Positions 20,145 to 29,825 of a DNA stretch of 64,000 bases are shown piece after piece; positions within the stretch are counted from its first letter, which is position 1; the number at the start of each line of letters is the position of its first letter. Made by a program: the position numbers and the translations under genes. The notes beneath the pieces are model-generated. The model was not told the DNA's origin. It worked only from the letters and a program-made list of their open reading frames with translations, and searched no databases. The DNA is taken from contig CALYQW010000016.1 of the NCBI GenBank assembly GCA_945290265.1, forward strand, positions 1 to 64,000. Direction: 5' to 3'. The DNA is from an uncultured Erwinia sp. (lineage in GTDB: Bacteria; Pseudomonadota; Gammaproteobacteria; Enterobacterales; Enterobacteriaceae).

Positions 20145-21173
20145 TTATTTCAGTGCTGCCTGCATCACCGCCACCAGCGCATCATTCTGCGACTGCGTTA
20201 ACGGATGACCTTTAGGATCAAGGAACTGCAGACTGCTGCGATTATCCAAGTCACCTAACTGAAGCTTGTAATCACCGTTAACCAGCTGCGGATCCTTGGC
20301 ACCCAGGGTATCCCAGTCGCTGCTGCTCAGGGCTTTATAGGTCACCTTCAGACTGCCTTCAGAACGGTCTTTATCCGTCACCTTCATGCCCGCTTTGCTT
20401 AAGGCATCCGGCAGGCGCTGCCAGACCACATTAAACGGGGCGCGCAGGATCAGGTTCGGCAGACCGGTATCATCGGCAGCGCTTTGTACATCAATCTGAT
20501 TGACGTTGCGTTTCGCCGCCGCATCGTCGCGAGCGGTTTCTATTTTATCCAGACCTGTGCTGATATCGTTCAGCATCTGCGCGGTGTAGCGCTGAATTTG
20601 CAGCGGAGAGGTCACCGCTTTTTCAGCCTGCTGCAGCTCCAGCAGTTTGACCGTCAGCACCTGCTGATAGCCCTGCTGCTGGACGCTGATCTGATAACGA
20701 CCACGGTACTGGACGTCTTCATCGGAACGGTTCCACTGCACCCAGTCGGTAGTCAGCGTCTGGCTGGCATCCTGGCGGTCAGCAACGGAATATCTCTTCT
20801 CTTGCAACACGCTAATCAGCTGTGACCAGACTGAGGCACTGCGGCTGTCAAGCAGCAGCGTCCCGGTGTTACCGGCAAACTGGGTACGGGCACCGTTCAC
20901 CAGCGCCAGCGTCTGGGCCGGTGGACGAATATCAAGCTGCTTACCCACCAGCCCTTTACTGCTGGCGGCAGGGATATCGTAATCGCCGTTCTGCAACGGC
21001 AGGATCATGCCGGCAGGTGCCTGCAAATCTTTAAGATCGGCCGCCTGCAGATAGGCTTCATCGCCACTCACCTGACGTTTGTAACGCTGATCGCTTGAAC
21101 ATGCTGCCAGCAGCATCACTAACGAGAGTCCTGCCACTTTGACTGCCGTGGACTTTTGTACTGAGTAAGCCAT
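20145..21173 (-). CDS. bamC: Outer membrane assembly lipoprotein BamC
   Basis: 342 residues (E. coli 344). The signal peptide has a lipobox LLAAC (cysteine at residue 25), giving an outer-membrane lipoprotein of the BamABCDE complex that folds beta-barrel proteins. The unstructured segment [19 protein letters not shown], which in E. coli binds BamD, is conserved. Two helix-grip domains follow (about 100-215 and 230-342), ending [30 protein letters not shown]. 15 bases separate it from dapA upstream, the conserved dapA-bamC operon. Confidence 0.96.
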   Translation of the reverse strand: MAYSVQKSTAVKVAGLSLVMLLAACSSDQRYKRQVSGDEAYLQAADLKDLQAPAGMILPLQNGDYDIPAASSKGLVGKQLDIRPPAQTLALVNGARTQFAGNTGTLLLDSRSASVWSQLISVLQEKRYSVADRQDASQTLTTDWVQWNRSDEDVQYRGRYQISVQQQGYQQVLTVKLLELQQAEKAVTSPLQIQRYTAQMLNDISTGLDKIETARDDAAAKRNVNQIDVQSAADDTGLPNLILRAPFNVVWQRLPDALSKAGMKVTDKDRSEGSLKVTYKALSSSDWDTLGAKDPQLVNGDYKLQLGDLDNRSSLQFLDPKGHPLTQSQNDALVAVMQAALK

Positions 21174-21188
21174 TACTTCTCCCTAAAT

Positions 21189-22067
21189 TTACAACAGGCC
21201 AGCGTTTTTCAGTGCCTGCTCAACAACCGGACGGCCTGCATCGGTTAGCGGCGTCATTGGCAGACGCAGCGTATCGGTTGCGATTAATCCTAATCGTTTC
21301 ACGGCCCATTTCACCGGGATAGGATTGGGTTCAACAAACAGTTTCTGATGCAGGTGCATCAGACGCTGATTAAGACGACGCGCGTTGACGAAATCGCCCT
21401 GCTGTGACAGCGCACAGAGTTCAGCCATTCCACGCGCGGCCACGTTAGCGGTCACCGAAATTACTCCCTGACCGCCCAACTGCATAAAGTCCAGTGCGCT
21501 GGCGTCATCACCACTTACCAGCACAAAGTCCTGATCTACCAGCTCTTGGATCTGGCTGACCCGCGATAAGTTCCCGGTCGCCTCTTTGATCCCGATAATA
21601 TTTTTGATTTTAGCCAGACGGCCAACGGTTTCCGGCAGCAGATCGCAACCGGTACGCGAAGGCACATTATACAGCATCTGCGGCAGTTCGCTGCTTTCAG
21701 CAATGGTTTTGAAGTGCTGGTACAAACCTTCCTGGGTCGGACGGTTGTAATATGGCGTGACGGTCAGGCAGCCAATTACCCCGGATTTTTCAAATTCCCG
21801 GGTCAGCGAGACGCCTTCAGCGGTGGCATTGGCACCGGTACCGGCAATCACCGGGATACGACCATCCGCCAGTTCCAGGGTCAGCTTGACCACATTCGTA
21901 TGTTCATCATGGCTCAGCGTGGCAGACTCACCGGTGGTACCCACGGAAACAATCGCAGCCGTGCCGCTGGCAACATGATAATCAATCAGTTTTTTCAGGC
22001 TCGCCCGGCAGACATGCCCTTTGTCATCCATCGGCGTAATGAGTGCAACAATACTTCCAGTAAACAT
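21189..22067 (-). CDS. dapA: 4-hydroxy-tetrahydrodipicolinate synthase
   Basis: 292 residues (E. coli 292) from the ATG at 22067, which has GAGGGG upstream and the family N terminus [14 protein letters not shown]; an in-frame start six codons earlier is less likely. A TIM-barrel aldolase condensing pyruvate with aspartate semialdehyde, the first step committed to lysine and diaminopimelate. Active-site features: [14 protein letters not shown] near 43-56 (Thr44), [14 protein letters not shown] (Tyr106/107), the [12 protein letters not shown] segment with Tyr133 and Arg138, and the Schiff-base lysine in GIKEATGN near 161. Divergent from gcvR. Confidence 0.97.
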   Translation of the reverse strand: MFTGSIVALITPMDDKGHVCRASLKKLIDYHVASGTAAIVSVGTTGESATLSHDEHTNVVKLTLELADGRIPVIAGTGANATAEGVSLTREFEKSGVIGCLTVTPYYNRPTQEGLYQHFKTIAESSELPQMLYNVPSRTGCDLLPETVGRLAKIKNIIGIKEATGNLSRVSQIQELVDQDFVLVSGDDASALDFMQLGGQGVISVTANVAARGMAELCALSQQGDFVNARRLNQRLMHLHQKLFVEPNPIPVKWAVKRLGLIATDTLRLPMTPLTDAGRPVVEQALKNAGLL

Positions 22068-22210
22068 CGGCCATCCCCTCGACAAATAAGAGCTTCATGG
22101 TACGTTTGACTATTGGTTAAAAGCAAGCGTATAGCGGGGCTGTAACCCTTGTCAGCAGTTTTTTTTATGTTTACCTTATCGTCATTAGCATTCGTACAGG
22201 AAACCTGATT

Positions 22211-22834
22211 TTGCCGCAGCCATCGCCCCACCACCTGGTGATTACCGCACTGGGTGCCGATCGCCCCGGGATTGTTAACACCATCACCCGTCATGTCAGC
22301 AGTTGCGGATGCAATATTGAAGACAGCCGGCTGGCAATGCTTGGCGACGAGTTCACCTTTATTATGCTGCTTTCCGGCAGCAGCAGTGCGATTAACCTGA
22401 TCGAATCTACCTTGCCACTGCAGGGCGCACAGCTGGATCTGCTGATTGTGATGAAGCGCACCGTGGCTACCCCACGCCCGCCGCTGCCGGTCACTATCTG
22501 GACCCAGGTAGAGGTTAATGACTCACCGCATATTATCGAGCGTTTTACCGATCTGTTTCACTGCTATCAGATCAATATCGCTGAACTGGTCTCCCGCACC
22601 CATCCGGCAACAGACTCCCTGCCTGCCCGGCTGTGTATTCAGATAACCGCGCACAGTCCGGCGAGCGCAAATGCACCATTCATTGAACAAGCGTTTAAAC
22701 GACTATGTACAGAACTACACGCGCAGGGCACTATTAAGGCGGTTTCGCATCAGGGTGCCTGGACAGGCGTCACAGATGATAAGAAACTGCCTGACATTGA
22801 CCTTCAGCATGATGACAATAAACGGAGAGTATGA
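22211..22834 (+). CDS. gcvR: Glycine cleavage system transcriptional repressor GcvR
   Basis: 207 residues with two ACT domains (about 8-80 and 95-170). The first has the highly conserved LVITALGADRPGIVNTITRHVSSCGCNIEDSRLAMLG. GcvR has no DNA-binding domain; in E. coli it binds GcvA and blocks activation of gcvTHP when glycine is low. The start is a TTG at 22211 with a good AGGAAA ribosome site 7 bases ahead; no ATG precedes the conserved region. The C terminus is about 15 residues longer than E. coli. Its last codons overlap bcp (ATGA type), so the two are translationally coupled. Confidence 0.93.
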   Translation: MPQPSPHHLVITALGADRPGIVNTITRHVSSCGCNIEDSRLAMLGDEFTFIMLLSGSSSAINLIESTLPLQGAQLDLLIVMKRTVATPRPPLPVTIWTQVEVNDSPHIIERFTDLFHCYQINIAELVSRTHPATDSLPARLCIQITAHSPASANAPFIEQAFKRLCTELHAQGTIKAVSHQGAWTGVTDDKKLPDIDLQHDDNKRRV

Positions 22835-23301
22835 TGAATCCACTGCAAGCCGGTGACAGCGCACCGAAATTTAGTCTGCCGGATCAGGACGGCGAACAGG
22901 TAAATTTGACCGACTTCCAGGGGCAACGCGTTCTGGTCTACTTCTACCCGAAAGCGATGACGCCCGGCTGTACTGTGCAGGCCTGCGGTCTGCGCGACAG
23001 TATGGATCAACTGAAAAGCGCCGGAGTTGACGTGCTGGGTATCAGCACCGACAAGCCGGAAAAACTTTCACGCTTTGTGGAGAAAGAGCTACTGAACTTT
23101 ACTCTGCTGTCTGATGAAGATCATCAGGTATCGCAGCAGTTTGGCATCTGGGGTGAAAAGACGTTTATGGGTAAAACCTATGACGGTATCCACCGCATCA
23201 GCTTTCTGATCGATGGTAACGGTATCATCGAGAAAGTCTTCAGTGATTTTAAAACCAGCAATCACCACGATATCGTGCTGGATTACCTTAAATCAGCCTG
23301 A
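22831..23301 (+). CDS. bcp: Thioredoxin-dependent thiol peroxidase Bcp
   Basis: 156 residues, a PrxQ-type peroxiredoxin reducing hydrogen peroxide and organic peroxides. The peroxidatic motif YPKAMTPGCTVQACGLRD (normally YPKAxTPGCTxQAxxxRD) is near 38-55, with Cys47 peroxidatic and Cys52 the likely resolving residue. GISTDKPEKLSRF, LLSDEDHQVSQQFGIWGEK and HRISFLIDGNGIIEKVF follow. Two adjacent ATGs (22831, 22834) are possible starts. In E. coli several genes including perM lie between bcp and bepA; here bepA follows at once. Confidence 0.95.
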   Translation: MMNPLQAGDSAPKFSLPDQDGEQVNLTDFQGQRVLVYFYPKAMTPGCTVQACGLRDSMDQLKSAGVDVLGISTDKPEKLSRFVEKELLNFTLLSDEDHQVSQQFGIWGEKTFMGKTYDGIHRISFLIDGNGIIEKVFSDFKTSNHHDIVLDYLKSA

Positions 23302-23499
23302 TCCCAACACCGCACTGACCACCTGCGGAGCCATCTGCCCCCGCAGGCTCCCCCCTTCCCCGCCTTTCGATCGCCCGATAGCGCGGGGATTTGCTTTTCT
23401 GATTTCAATCACCGCCGTCACTGGGTAATATCGGCATATCTTATGTGGCTGTTAATCCACTGCCCCTCGTTTCATAACCTCAATCGACCAGGGTTTTGT

Positions 23500-24963
23500 A
23501 TGTTGTATCGATTAAATAAAAGCGTGCTGACCTCTTTAATGATTACCCTGCTTGCAGGCGGCTCCCTGCCCGTGCGCGCAGATGTCAGCGATAATTTACC
23601 GGATATTGGTACCACCGCAGGAAGCACGCTGTCGATTAATCAGGAACTGGAAATGGGGGATTTTTATCTGCGCCAGATGCGCGGCAGTGCGCCGATGATC
23701 AACGATCCGCTGCTCAGCCAGTATATTAATCAGCTGGGGCAGCGTCTGGTGGCGCACGCCTGGTCAGTGAAAACGCCGTTTCACATCTTTCTAATCGGTA
23801 ATGATGATATTAACGCCTTCGCTTTTTTTGGCGGCAATGTGGTGCTGTACACCTCACTGTTTCGCTACAGCGATAATGAGAGCCAACTGGCTTCGGTGTT
23901 AGCGCATGAAATTTCCCACGTTACTCAGCGCCATCTGGCGCGGGCAATGGAAAGCCAACAGCGTAATGCACCACTGACCTGGGTGGGCGCACTCGGCTCG
24001 ATTTTACTGGCGATGGCCAGTCCGCAGGCCGGGATGGCCGCCCTGAGCGGCACCCTGGCGGGGGCCCGGCAGGGAGTGATCACCTTTACTCAGCAGAACG
24101 AGCAGGAAGCCGATCGCATAGGGATCCAGGTGCTGCAACGCGCCGGATTTGATCCCGAAGGAATGCCGAACTTTTTGCAAAAGCTGGCTGATGCCTCGCG
24201 CTACGCTACCGCACCGCCGAAAATGCTGCTGACTCACCCGCTGCCCGCCAGCCGTCTGGCCGATGCCCGTAACCGCGCCAGCCAGATGCGTCCGATGGTG
24301 GTGCAATCCTCACAGGATTTCTGGCTGGCAAAAGTGCGTGCTCAGGGCATGTTTTCTGGCGCGCAGAACCAGCTAACCGACGATATGCTGACCACCCTGT
24401 CCCGGGGCAACAGCCGGGAACAGATCGCCGCACGCTACGGCAGGGCCATTTTGCAGCTGAACGCCAAACAGTTTGCCGCCGCACGCGACACCCTTGCTCC
24501 GCTGCTGGCCAAACAGCCGGACAATATCTGGTTTCTCGATTTGATGACGGATATTGATATTGGCCTGCACCAGCCGATGCAGGCGGTTAATCGGCTGCTG
24601 GCAGTAAAAGGCATCAGTGCCAGCAGCCCGATATTACAGCTAAATCTGGCTAACGCCTGGCTGGAGGCGAAACAACCAGCCAGCGCCAGCAAGGTGCTGT
24701 ACCGCTACACCTGGGCCAATAAAGACGATACCAATGGCTGGGATTTGCTGGCTCGGGCCTGCGCTCAACAGGGGTTAGACGATGAGGAACAGGCCGCACG
24801 TGCGGAAGAGATGGCGCTGCACGGGCAGCTCGATCAGGCAATCCGCAGCCTGAGCAGTGCCAGTGCTTTGGTGCCATTGGGCAGCCTGAAGCAGGCACGT
24901 TATGATGCACGCATCGATCAGCTGCGCCAGTTGCAGCAACGGTTTAAGCAGTACCAGAAATAA
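23500..24963 (+). CDS. bepA: Periplasmic metalloprotease/chaperone BepA
   Basis: 487 residues from the ATG at 23500 (an upstream in-frame start at 23443 would add 19 residues before the signal peptide). Signal peptide about 1-27, ending VRADVSD. M48 protease domain with [22 protein letters not shown], where HEISH is the HExxH zinc site, and the third-ligand segment [21 protein letters not shown]. The C-terminal TPR-like half (about 310-487) ends [17 protein letters not shown]. BepA promotes LptD maturation or degrades misfolded forms and clears stalled BamA. bamC of the same pathway lies 2.5 kb away. Adjacent to an AT-rich insertion on its right. Confidence 0.95.
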   Translation: MLYRLNKSVLTSLMITLLAGGSLPVRADVSDNLPDIGTTAGSTLSINQELEMGDFYLRQMRGSAPMINDPLLSQYINQLGQRLVAHAWSVKTPFHIFLIGNDDINAFAFFGGNVVLYTSLFRYSDNESQLASVLAHEISHVTQRHLARAMESQQRNAPLTWVGALGSILLAMASPQAGMAALSGTLAGARQGVITFTQQNEQEADRIGIQVLQRAGFDPEGMPNFLQKLADASRYATAPPKMLLTHPLPASRLADARNRASQMRPMVVQSSQDFWLAKVRAQGMFSGAQNQLTDDMLTTLSRGNSREQIAARYGRAILQLNAKQFAAARDTLAPLLAKQPDNIWFLDLMTDIDIGLHQPMQAVNRLLAVKGISASSPILQLNLANAWLEAKQPASASKVLYRYTWANKDDTNGWDLLARACAQQGLDDEEQAARAEEMALHGQLDQAIRSLSSASALVPLGSLKQARYDARIDQLRQLQQRFKQYQK

Positions 24964-25042
24964 ATCCGGCGCAGGCAGAGTGGCAGCGCCTGTTTGTAGC
25001 CCCGTGGCAGCAGCGTGCGCTAAATCCAGCGACTGCTTAACC

Positions 25043-26389
25043 TTACAATTGCTTTTGAAGTTCAGGCGCGCCAGTTTTTCCTGAGTAATACTTAACAGAA
25101 GCCAACTTACCTTTTACTACTTCCACCAAAAGAAAATCTCCATAGAAAAGAGCACCACTATTAAAATAATTTACACCATATTTATAAAGGGAAGTTACCT
25201 GATGAGTGTGCCCACAAAACAAGGCCTCAACATTATACTTATTGAGAAGTTGGGTGAATTTTTCCACTTCCGCATTATTAGCAGAATGTAAGTCCGGATG
25301 ATGCATATTTACATAAAAATTTTTACAACCTCGCTCCTGTGCATCGGCTAAATCTTTTTCTAACCAGTCTGACGATTTTGTAATATATTGATTGGTTGTA
25401 TCAGCCGCAGTGTAATCCTGTTGATAACTGGGGGAGTACTGTAATTGAATGAAATGAATTATTCCTACATCCCAGGAATAGGCCAAACTTCCCGTGCGTG
25501 TTTTACCACTAAAATCAAAAGAGAATGATGTCAACTTCCTCTCTAAAAAAGTAATATGGCGATACATATTCGAAATACTACCTATAGCACATCCATTTGA
25601 ACTTAATTCTGAAACACCCAGATCGAAACAACTCTGAAAATTATTGACAATGTCATGATCTCCCAACCCATAGTAATATGGCATCTTTAATTGATTATAC
25701 ACACTAAGAAAATAATCCCTCTGGCTGGTTCTGCCATATTCTGATATGTCGCCATTAATAATGGTAAATTTGCACTTTTTTTCTTCACTCAGAGCATTCA
25801 TCGCCTTTACCGTGTTTCGATTGATTTTCAACCATGCAGGGCCACTGGCACTCTCATCATTAGGATCCAAATTATTATCCATACCTGTTCTGTAGGGTTG
25901 TGGATCGGATGCAACAAAATAATTAAATGTGGACTCTACATTTTCTTTAGTAGTTGTTATTTTTATATAAACATTTGCATTATTCTGCCTTAATTCGACA
26001 GCTGCTTTTTCCTCAATATTATGTTCTTTTTCATTATTTTCTGCTGCATTCCTGCCCAATGTGTTGTAACTGAATATATAGTTATCTTTCGCAGCGGAAG
26101 GATATTTTATTAAATAACTGTTACTACCAATATGGGGGTTATTAAAATAGATATGCATATCATTATTGTTTTTTGAAGTGTAATAAACATCCAATCCACA
26201 ACCTGTCAGCCAGGTTTCATTTTCAACACCAAAATGTTCTTCTGCGTTTGGCTTTATGATTGAAGAAGGACTGGGTGTCCATTCGCCGCTTAACAGGAGC
26301 TTTTTACTGCGTAAGGTGAAACTGTCATTTGTCTCATTGGTTATATACACGTCTACAGATCTTGCACTTTTTTTTGATTCTTTACTCAT
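25043..26389 (-). CDS. Aegerolysin-like domain fused to a calcineurin-like metallophosphoesterase
   Basis: 448 residues, no signal peptide. Residues about 11-100 (VDVYITNETNDSF, LLSGEWTPSPSSIIKP, then YFNNPHIGSNSYLI) show the pattern of aegerolysin-like lipid-binding beta sandwiches: GEWT..P...I.P followed by NP.IGSNSY. Residues about 156-435 are a metallophosphoesterase: SDPQ at 161-164 (the usual second DxH residue is Gln), NGD at 212-214, GDHD at 243-246, MHHPD at 362-366 and GHTH at 393-396. The gene is distinctly AT-rich compared with bepA and hda, replaces the E. coli yfgD position, and looks acquired. Role unknown; a membrane-targeted phosphodiesterase or toxin-related enzyme is possible. 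Domain calls are from motifs only. Confidence 0.7.
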   Translation of the reverse strand: MSKESKKSARSVDVYITNETNDSFTLRSKKLLLSGEWTPSPSSIIKPNAEEHFGVENETWLTGCGLDVYYTSKNNNDMHIYFNNPHIGSNSYLIKYPSAAKDNYIFSYNTLGRNAAENNEKEHNIEEKAAVELRQNNANVYIKITTTKENVESTFNYFVASDPQPYRTGMDNNLDPNDESASGPAWLKINRNTVKAMNALSEEKKCKFTIINGDISEYGRTSQRDYFLSVYNQLKMPYYYGLGDHDIVNNFQSCFDLGVSELSSNGCAIGSISNMYRHITFLERKLTSFSFDFSGKTRTGSLAYSWDVGIIHFIQLQYSPSYQQDYTAADTTNQYITKSSDWLEKDLADAQERGCKNFYVNMHHPDLHSANNAEVEKFTQLLNKYNVEALFCGHTHQVTSLYKYGVNYFNSGALFYGDFLLVEVVKGKLASVKYYSGKTGAPELQKQL

Positions 26390-26628
26390 TCGCTGAATAC
26401 CTTTTGATTCTTAAATCAAAAAACCAGTGGCCTGTCGCATTAATGAAAAATAGCCTGTTTCAAGCAGATTTCTGTTTTCAGGCTGTCAGGTCGAAGGTAA
26501 GTTTTTTTTAACAGTGACAGGCTGCCCAGCACGGATGCTGATAAATATCATTATAATTAGTTTTTTTATATCAAAAAAATGACATGCATCAAGCGCGGTT
26601 AAAGCTGTAGAGAAATAAAGCAGCGTGG

Positions 26629-27330
26629 CTACAGTGCCAGCGCCTCTTTAACAAAGGGAATGGTCAGCTTACGCTGCGCGCTGATAGAGGCGCGATCCAG
26701 CTGATCGAGGGTCAGAAACAGGGTGCGCATTTCGCGATCGAGGCGTTTCAACAGGAAGCGCCCGACGTCTTCAGGCAGTTCAAACCCGCGCTGACGCGCG
26801 CGCAGTTGCAGCGCCTGCAGCTTATCGTCATCTGACAGCGGATTAAGTTTGTAGATCTGCCCCCAGTCAAGGCGCGAGGCCAGATCTGGCAGGTGCAGAT
26901 TCAGCTGACGCGGCGGGCGGTCGCCGGTGATCAGCAGGCGGGTTTTGCCGGTTTCGAGGATACGGTTATACAGATCGAAGATCGCCATCTCCCAGAGATC
27001 GTCACCGGCAATGCACTCAATATTATCAATGCATACCAGCGCCAGCTGCTCCATGCCGTCCAGCACTTCCGGCACAAACCAGGTGCGTTTATCCAGCGGT
27101 ACGTAACCCACTGCCTCGCCGCGCGCGGACAGCTCAGCACAGGCCGCGTGCAGCAGGTGGCTGCGCCCGCCGCCTTCCCGTGACCAGAAATAGAGATAGC
27201 TACCGTGTTCCTGCTGGAGTGCGCTCTGCAGCGCAGCCAGCAGCGCCTGATTTTCCCCCTGCCAGAAGCTGGCAAAGGTTTCATCATCGGGCAAATAAAG
27301 TGGCAGTGAAAGCTGTGCCGGCGTGTTCAG
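26629..27330 (-). CDS. hda: DnaA regulatory inactivator Hda
   Basis: 233 residues when translated from the CTG at 27330. Reading from there gives [23 protein letters not shown]; the segment QLSLPL is the sliding-clamp-binding motif Hda needs, and no ATG or GTG lies between it and the next in-frame ATG-like position (27294). A GAGG ribosome site precedes the CTG. E. coli hda is also reported to start at CUG and has 233 residues. AAA+ features: [15 protein letters not shown] (degenerate Walker A, residues about 47-61), [26 protein letters not shown] (Walker B/sensor), [24 protein letters not shown] (arginine finger box VII). With clamp-DNA it stimulates DnaA-ATP hydrolysis to limit re-initiation. 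Confidence 0.92.
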   Translation of the reverse strand: MNTPAQLSLPLYLPDDETFASFWQGENQALLAALQSALQQEHGSYLYFWSREGGGRSHLLHAACAELSARGEAVGYVPLDKRTWFVPEVLDGMEQLALVCIDNIECIAGDDLWEMAIFDLYNRILETGKTRLLITGDRPPRQLNLHLPDLASRLDWGQIYKLNPLSDDDKLQALQLRARQRGFELPEDVGRFLLKRLDREMRTLFLTLDQLDRASISAQRKLTIPFVKEALAL

Positions 27331-27415
27331 AATGACCTCAGTGGTGTTAGCGTGTTAGCGGGCAGAATTCGCCAAAAAGTTTAACACAATTTGCCGAAGA
27401 TCATGAAGTCTGAAC

Positions 27416-27441
27416 CGGCAGCGTGCGTTAACACGCTGCCG
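27416..27441. terminator. Hairpin downstream of uraA
   Basis: A perfect 10-bp stem CGGCAGCGTG / CACGCTGCCG with a 6-base loop is located 8 bases past the uraA stop on the leftward strand. No U-run follows, so it may terminate or stabilise the upp-uraA mRNA 3' end. Confidence 0.6.
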
Positions 27442-27448
27442 CAGGTCA

Positions 27449-28735
27449 TCAGTGTGGCGACGATCGCTCATCGTCAACATCAATCACCTGTTCTTCTTTA
27501 TACCGTACGCTGATTAACTTAAAGATCAGGCTTAAGCCAACGCCAACAATGGTCGCCAGCGCCATGCCTTTCAGCTCCGCCGCGCCGATATGCACCTTGG
27601 CTCCGCTGACGCCAATAATCAGGATCACCGAGGTCAGGATCAGATTCTGCGCTTTACTGTAGTCCACTTTCGATTCGATCAGCACCCGGATCCCGGAAGC
27701 GCCAATCACTCCGTACAGCAGCAGCGACACGCCGCCCATAACCGGCACCGGGATCGCCTGAATCGCCGCCGCCAGCTTTCCAATGCAGGAGAGCAGGATC
27801 GCCAGAATAGCAGCGCCGCCAATTACCCAGGTGCTGTATACCTGGGTGATCGCCATCACGCCGATATTTTCGCCGTAAGTGGTGTTGGGCGTGGAGCCAA
27901 AAAAGCCGGAGAACACGGTGGAAATACCGTTGGCAAACATTGAGCGATGCAGACCAGGGTCTGTCAGCAAATCCTTTTTAACAATATTGGCGGTCACCAC
28001 CAGATGCCCGACATGCTCGGCAATCACCACCAGCGCCGCCGGCAAAATAGTGAAAATGGCAAACCATTCAAACTTCGGCGTATAGAAGGTCGGCAGAGCA
28101 AACCAGTGGGCCTGCTCTACCCCGCTCCAGTCCACCATCCCCATAGTGGAGGCCAGGGCGTAGCCCACCAGTACCCCGATCAGGATCGGGATAATCGCCA
28201 GGAAGCCACGAAACATCACCGCGCCCAGTACCGTGACGCTCAGGGTGGTTAGCGAGACAATCAGGGTGTTGCTGTCAGCAACTGCGCCTTCTGCCGGTAA
28301 CAGTCCGGCCATATTGGCCGCCACGCCCGCCAGTTCCAGCCCGATAACCGCCACAATCGCCCCCATTGCCGCCGGCGGAAACATCACATCCAGCCAGCCG
28401 GTACCGGCTTTTTTGACAATCAGTGCCACCAGGCAGAACAGCAGACCGCACATAATAAAGCCGCCCAGCGCCACTTCATAACCCAGCGGCAGCAGCAGTA
28501 CCGGGGAGATAAAAGCAAAGCTGGAGCCGAGATAGGCTGGAATTTTGCCCTTACAGATAAACAGATACAGCAGCGTGCCAATGCCGTTAAACAGCAGGAT
28601 GGTGGCCGGATTAACATGAAACAGGATCGGCACCAGCACCGTTGAGCCAAACATGGCAAACAGATGCTGGAAGCTGAGAGGAATGGTTTGCAGCAGCGGT
28701 GGCCGCTCGTTAACGCCAATTGCCCGACGCGTCAT
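27449..28735 (-). CDS. uraA: Uracil:proton symporter UraA
   Basis: 428 residues (E. coli 429) with fourteen hydrophobic segments, nucleobase-ascorbate transporter (NCS2) family. Imports uracil for salvage by Upp. Motifs: LLQTIPLSFQHLFAMFGSTVLVPILF at the N terminus, PAYLGSSFAFISP, the substrate-site glutamate in VVIAEHVGHL near 241, and the NCS2 signature STVFSGFFGSTPNTTYGENIGVMAITQVYS near 270-299. It normally follows upp directly in one operon. Here a 460-base gap containing structured repeat copy 2 separates them. Confidence 0.96.
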   Translation of the reverse strand: MTRRAIGVNERPPLLQTIPLSFQHLFAMFGSTVLVPILFHVNPATILLFNGIGTLLYLFICKGKIPAYLGSSFAFISPVLLLPLGYEVALGGFIMCGLLFCLVALIVKKAGTGWLDVMFPPAAMGAIVAVIGLELAGVAANMAGLLPAEGAVADSNTLIVSLTTLSVTVLGAVMFRGFLAIIPILIGVLVGYALASTMGMVDWSGVEQAHWFALPTFYTPKFEWFAIFTILPAALVVIAEHVGHLVVTANIVKKDLLTDPGLHRSMFANGISTVFSGFFGSTPNTTYGENIGVMAITQVYSTWVIGGAAILAILLSCIGKLAAAIQAIPVPVMGGVSLLLYGVIGASGIRVLIESKVDYSKAQNLILTSVILIIGVSGAKVHIGAAELKGMALATIVGVGLSLIFKLISVRYKEEQVIDVDDERSSPH

Positions 28736-28789
28736 GATGTACCCCTTGTGAGATAAATTGCATAAATAAGCCGGCTCTGCGGCCGGTTT

Positions 28790-29165
28790 TGTGGCTTTGC
28801 AGCCTGTGCTTTTAAAAGCCAGGGCAAGTGAGCTGGGGCCGGGACTTTGCAGCCTGTGTCCTTAAAAGCCAGGGCAAGGTCAGGGACGTTTCACCATCCC
28901 GTTTCACGGGCTGGCGACAAGGGGCTTTCAGTCGCAATGGCCCCTTGACCCCATGCTTGCGGCGTCACTTCGCCCGCTGTCGCGGGTTCCCTCGGCCACG
29001 CCAATTTCTGGCGGACCGGCGTGATTCGACATCCTGTCTCAACACGCCTTTCGCCGCCGTCCTGGCGGCTCTTCCTGGAAATCCGCGTAACCTCGGCTCC
29101 GTTCCTGATGCCGCCCAAAGGTCAAGGTCAACATCAAACGCCAGGTCAAATTCAAAAGCCGAAAG
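28790..29165 (+). repeat. Structured dispersed repeat, copy 2, inside the upp-uraA gap
   Basis: Core 28885-29118 aligns with copies 1 and 3. Inverted repeats: CCCGT/ACGGG (28898-28902/28906-28910), CAAGGGGC/GCCCCTTG (28918-28925/28940-28947), CCCGC/GCGGG (28973-28977/28982-28986), GGCGTG/CACGCC (29018-29023/29043-29048) with inner GACA/TGTC, and GCCGCC/GGCGGC (29053-29058/29064-29069). The 5' flank holds a duplicated segment containing TTAAAAGCCAGGGCAAG (copies near 28811 and 28862); the 3' flank is a degenerate GGTCAA tract. In this orientation the element is antisense to upp-uraA transcription, unlike the other two copies, which are sense to the preceding gene. Confidence 0.85.
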
Positions 29166-29198
29166 AAAAGACCTGTGTCTGAGGGCGACCTGGCAGTT

Positions 29199-29825
29199 TT
29201 ATTTGGTACCGAAGATCTTATCACCGGCATCACCCAGGCCCGGGATAATATAGCCCTTATCGTTCAGCCCTTGATCGATAGAGGCGGTATACAGCTCAAC
29301 ATCCGGGTGGGCTTTTTCCAGTGCGGCGATCCCTTCCGGAGCAGCCACCAGCACCAGCACTTTAATCGCGTGGCAGCCAGCCTTTTTCAGCAGGTCAATG
29401 GTGGCAATCATTGAGCCACCGGTCGCCAGCATTGGATCCACCACCAGCGCCATACGTTCTTCAATATTGGATACCAGCTTCTGGAAGTAAGGCACCGGCT
29501 CGAGGGTTTCTTCGTCACGATAGACGCCCACCACGCTGATACGGGCGCTGGGCACATGCTCCAGCACCCCTTCCATCATGCCCAGACCGGCACGCAGGAT
29601 CGGCACTACGGTGATTTTTTTACCTTTAATTTGCTGAATCGCTACCGGGCCATTCCAGCCTTCGATGGTCACAGTTTCGGTTTCCAGATCGGCGGTGGCT
29701 TCATAAGTCAACAGACTGCCAACTTCTGAGGCCAGTTCACGAAAACGCTTGGTGCTGACATCATTTTCACGCATCAGACCCAGTTTATGTTGAACCAGCG
29801 GGTGTTTGACTTCGACGATCTTCAT
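29199..29825 (-). CDS. upp: Uracil phosphoribosyltransferase
   Basis: 208 residues, identical in length to E. coli Upp. Converts uracil and PRPP to UMP in pyrimidine salvage. Motifs: [20 protein letters not shown] at the N terminus, the [19 protein letters not shown] segment, [24 protein letters not shown], the PRPP loop [21 protein letters not shown] near 126-146, and the uracil site [25 protein letters not shown] at the C terminus. First gene of the salvage pair with uraA, separated from it by repeat copy 2. purM, normally adjacent and divergent, is 4 kb away across an insertion. Confidence 0.97.
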   Translation of the reverse strand: MKIVEVKHPLVQHKLGLMRENDVSTKRFRELASEVGSLLTYEATADLETETVTIEGWNGPVAIQQIKGKKITVVPILRAGLGMMEGVLEHVPSARISVVGVYRDEETLEPVPYFQKLVSNIEERMALVVDPMLATGGSMIATIDLLKKAGCHAIKVLVLVAAPEGIAALEKAHPDVELYTASIDQGLNDKGYIIPGLGDAGDKIFGTK

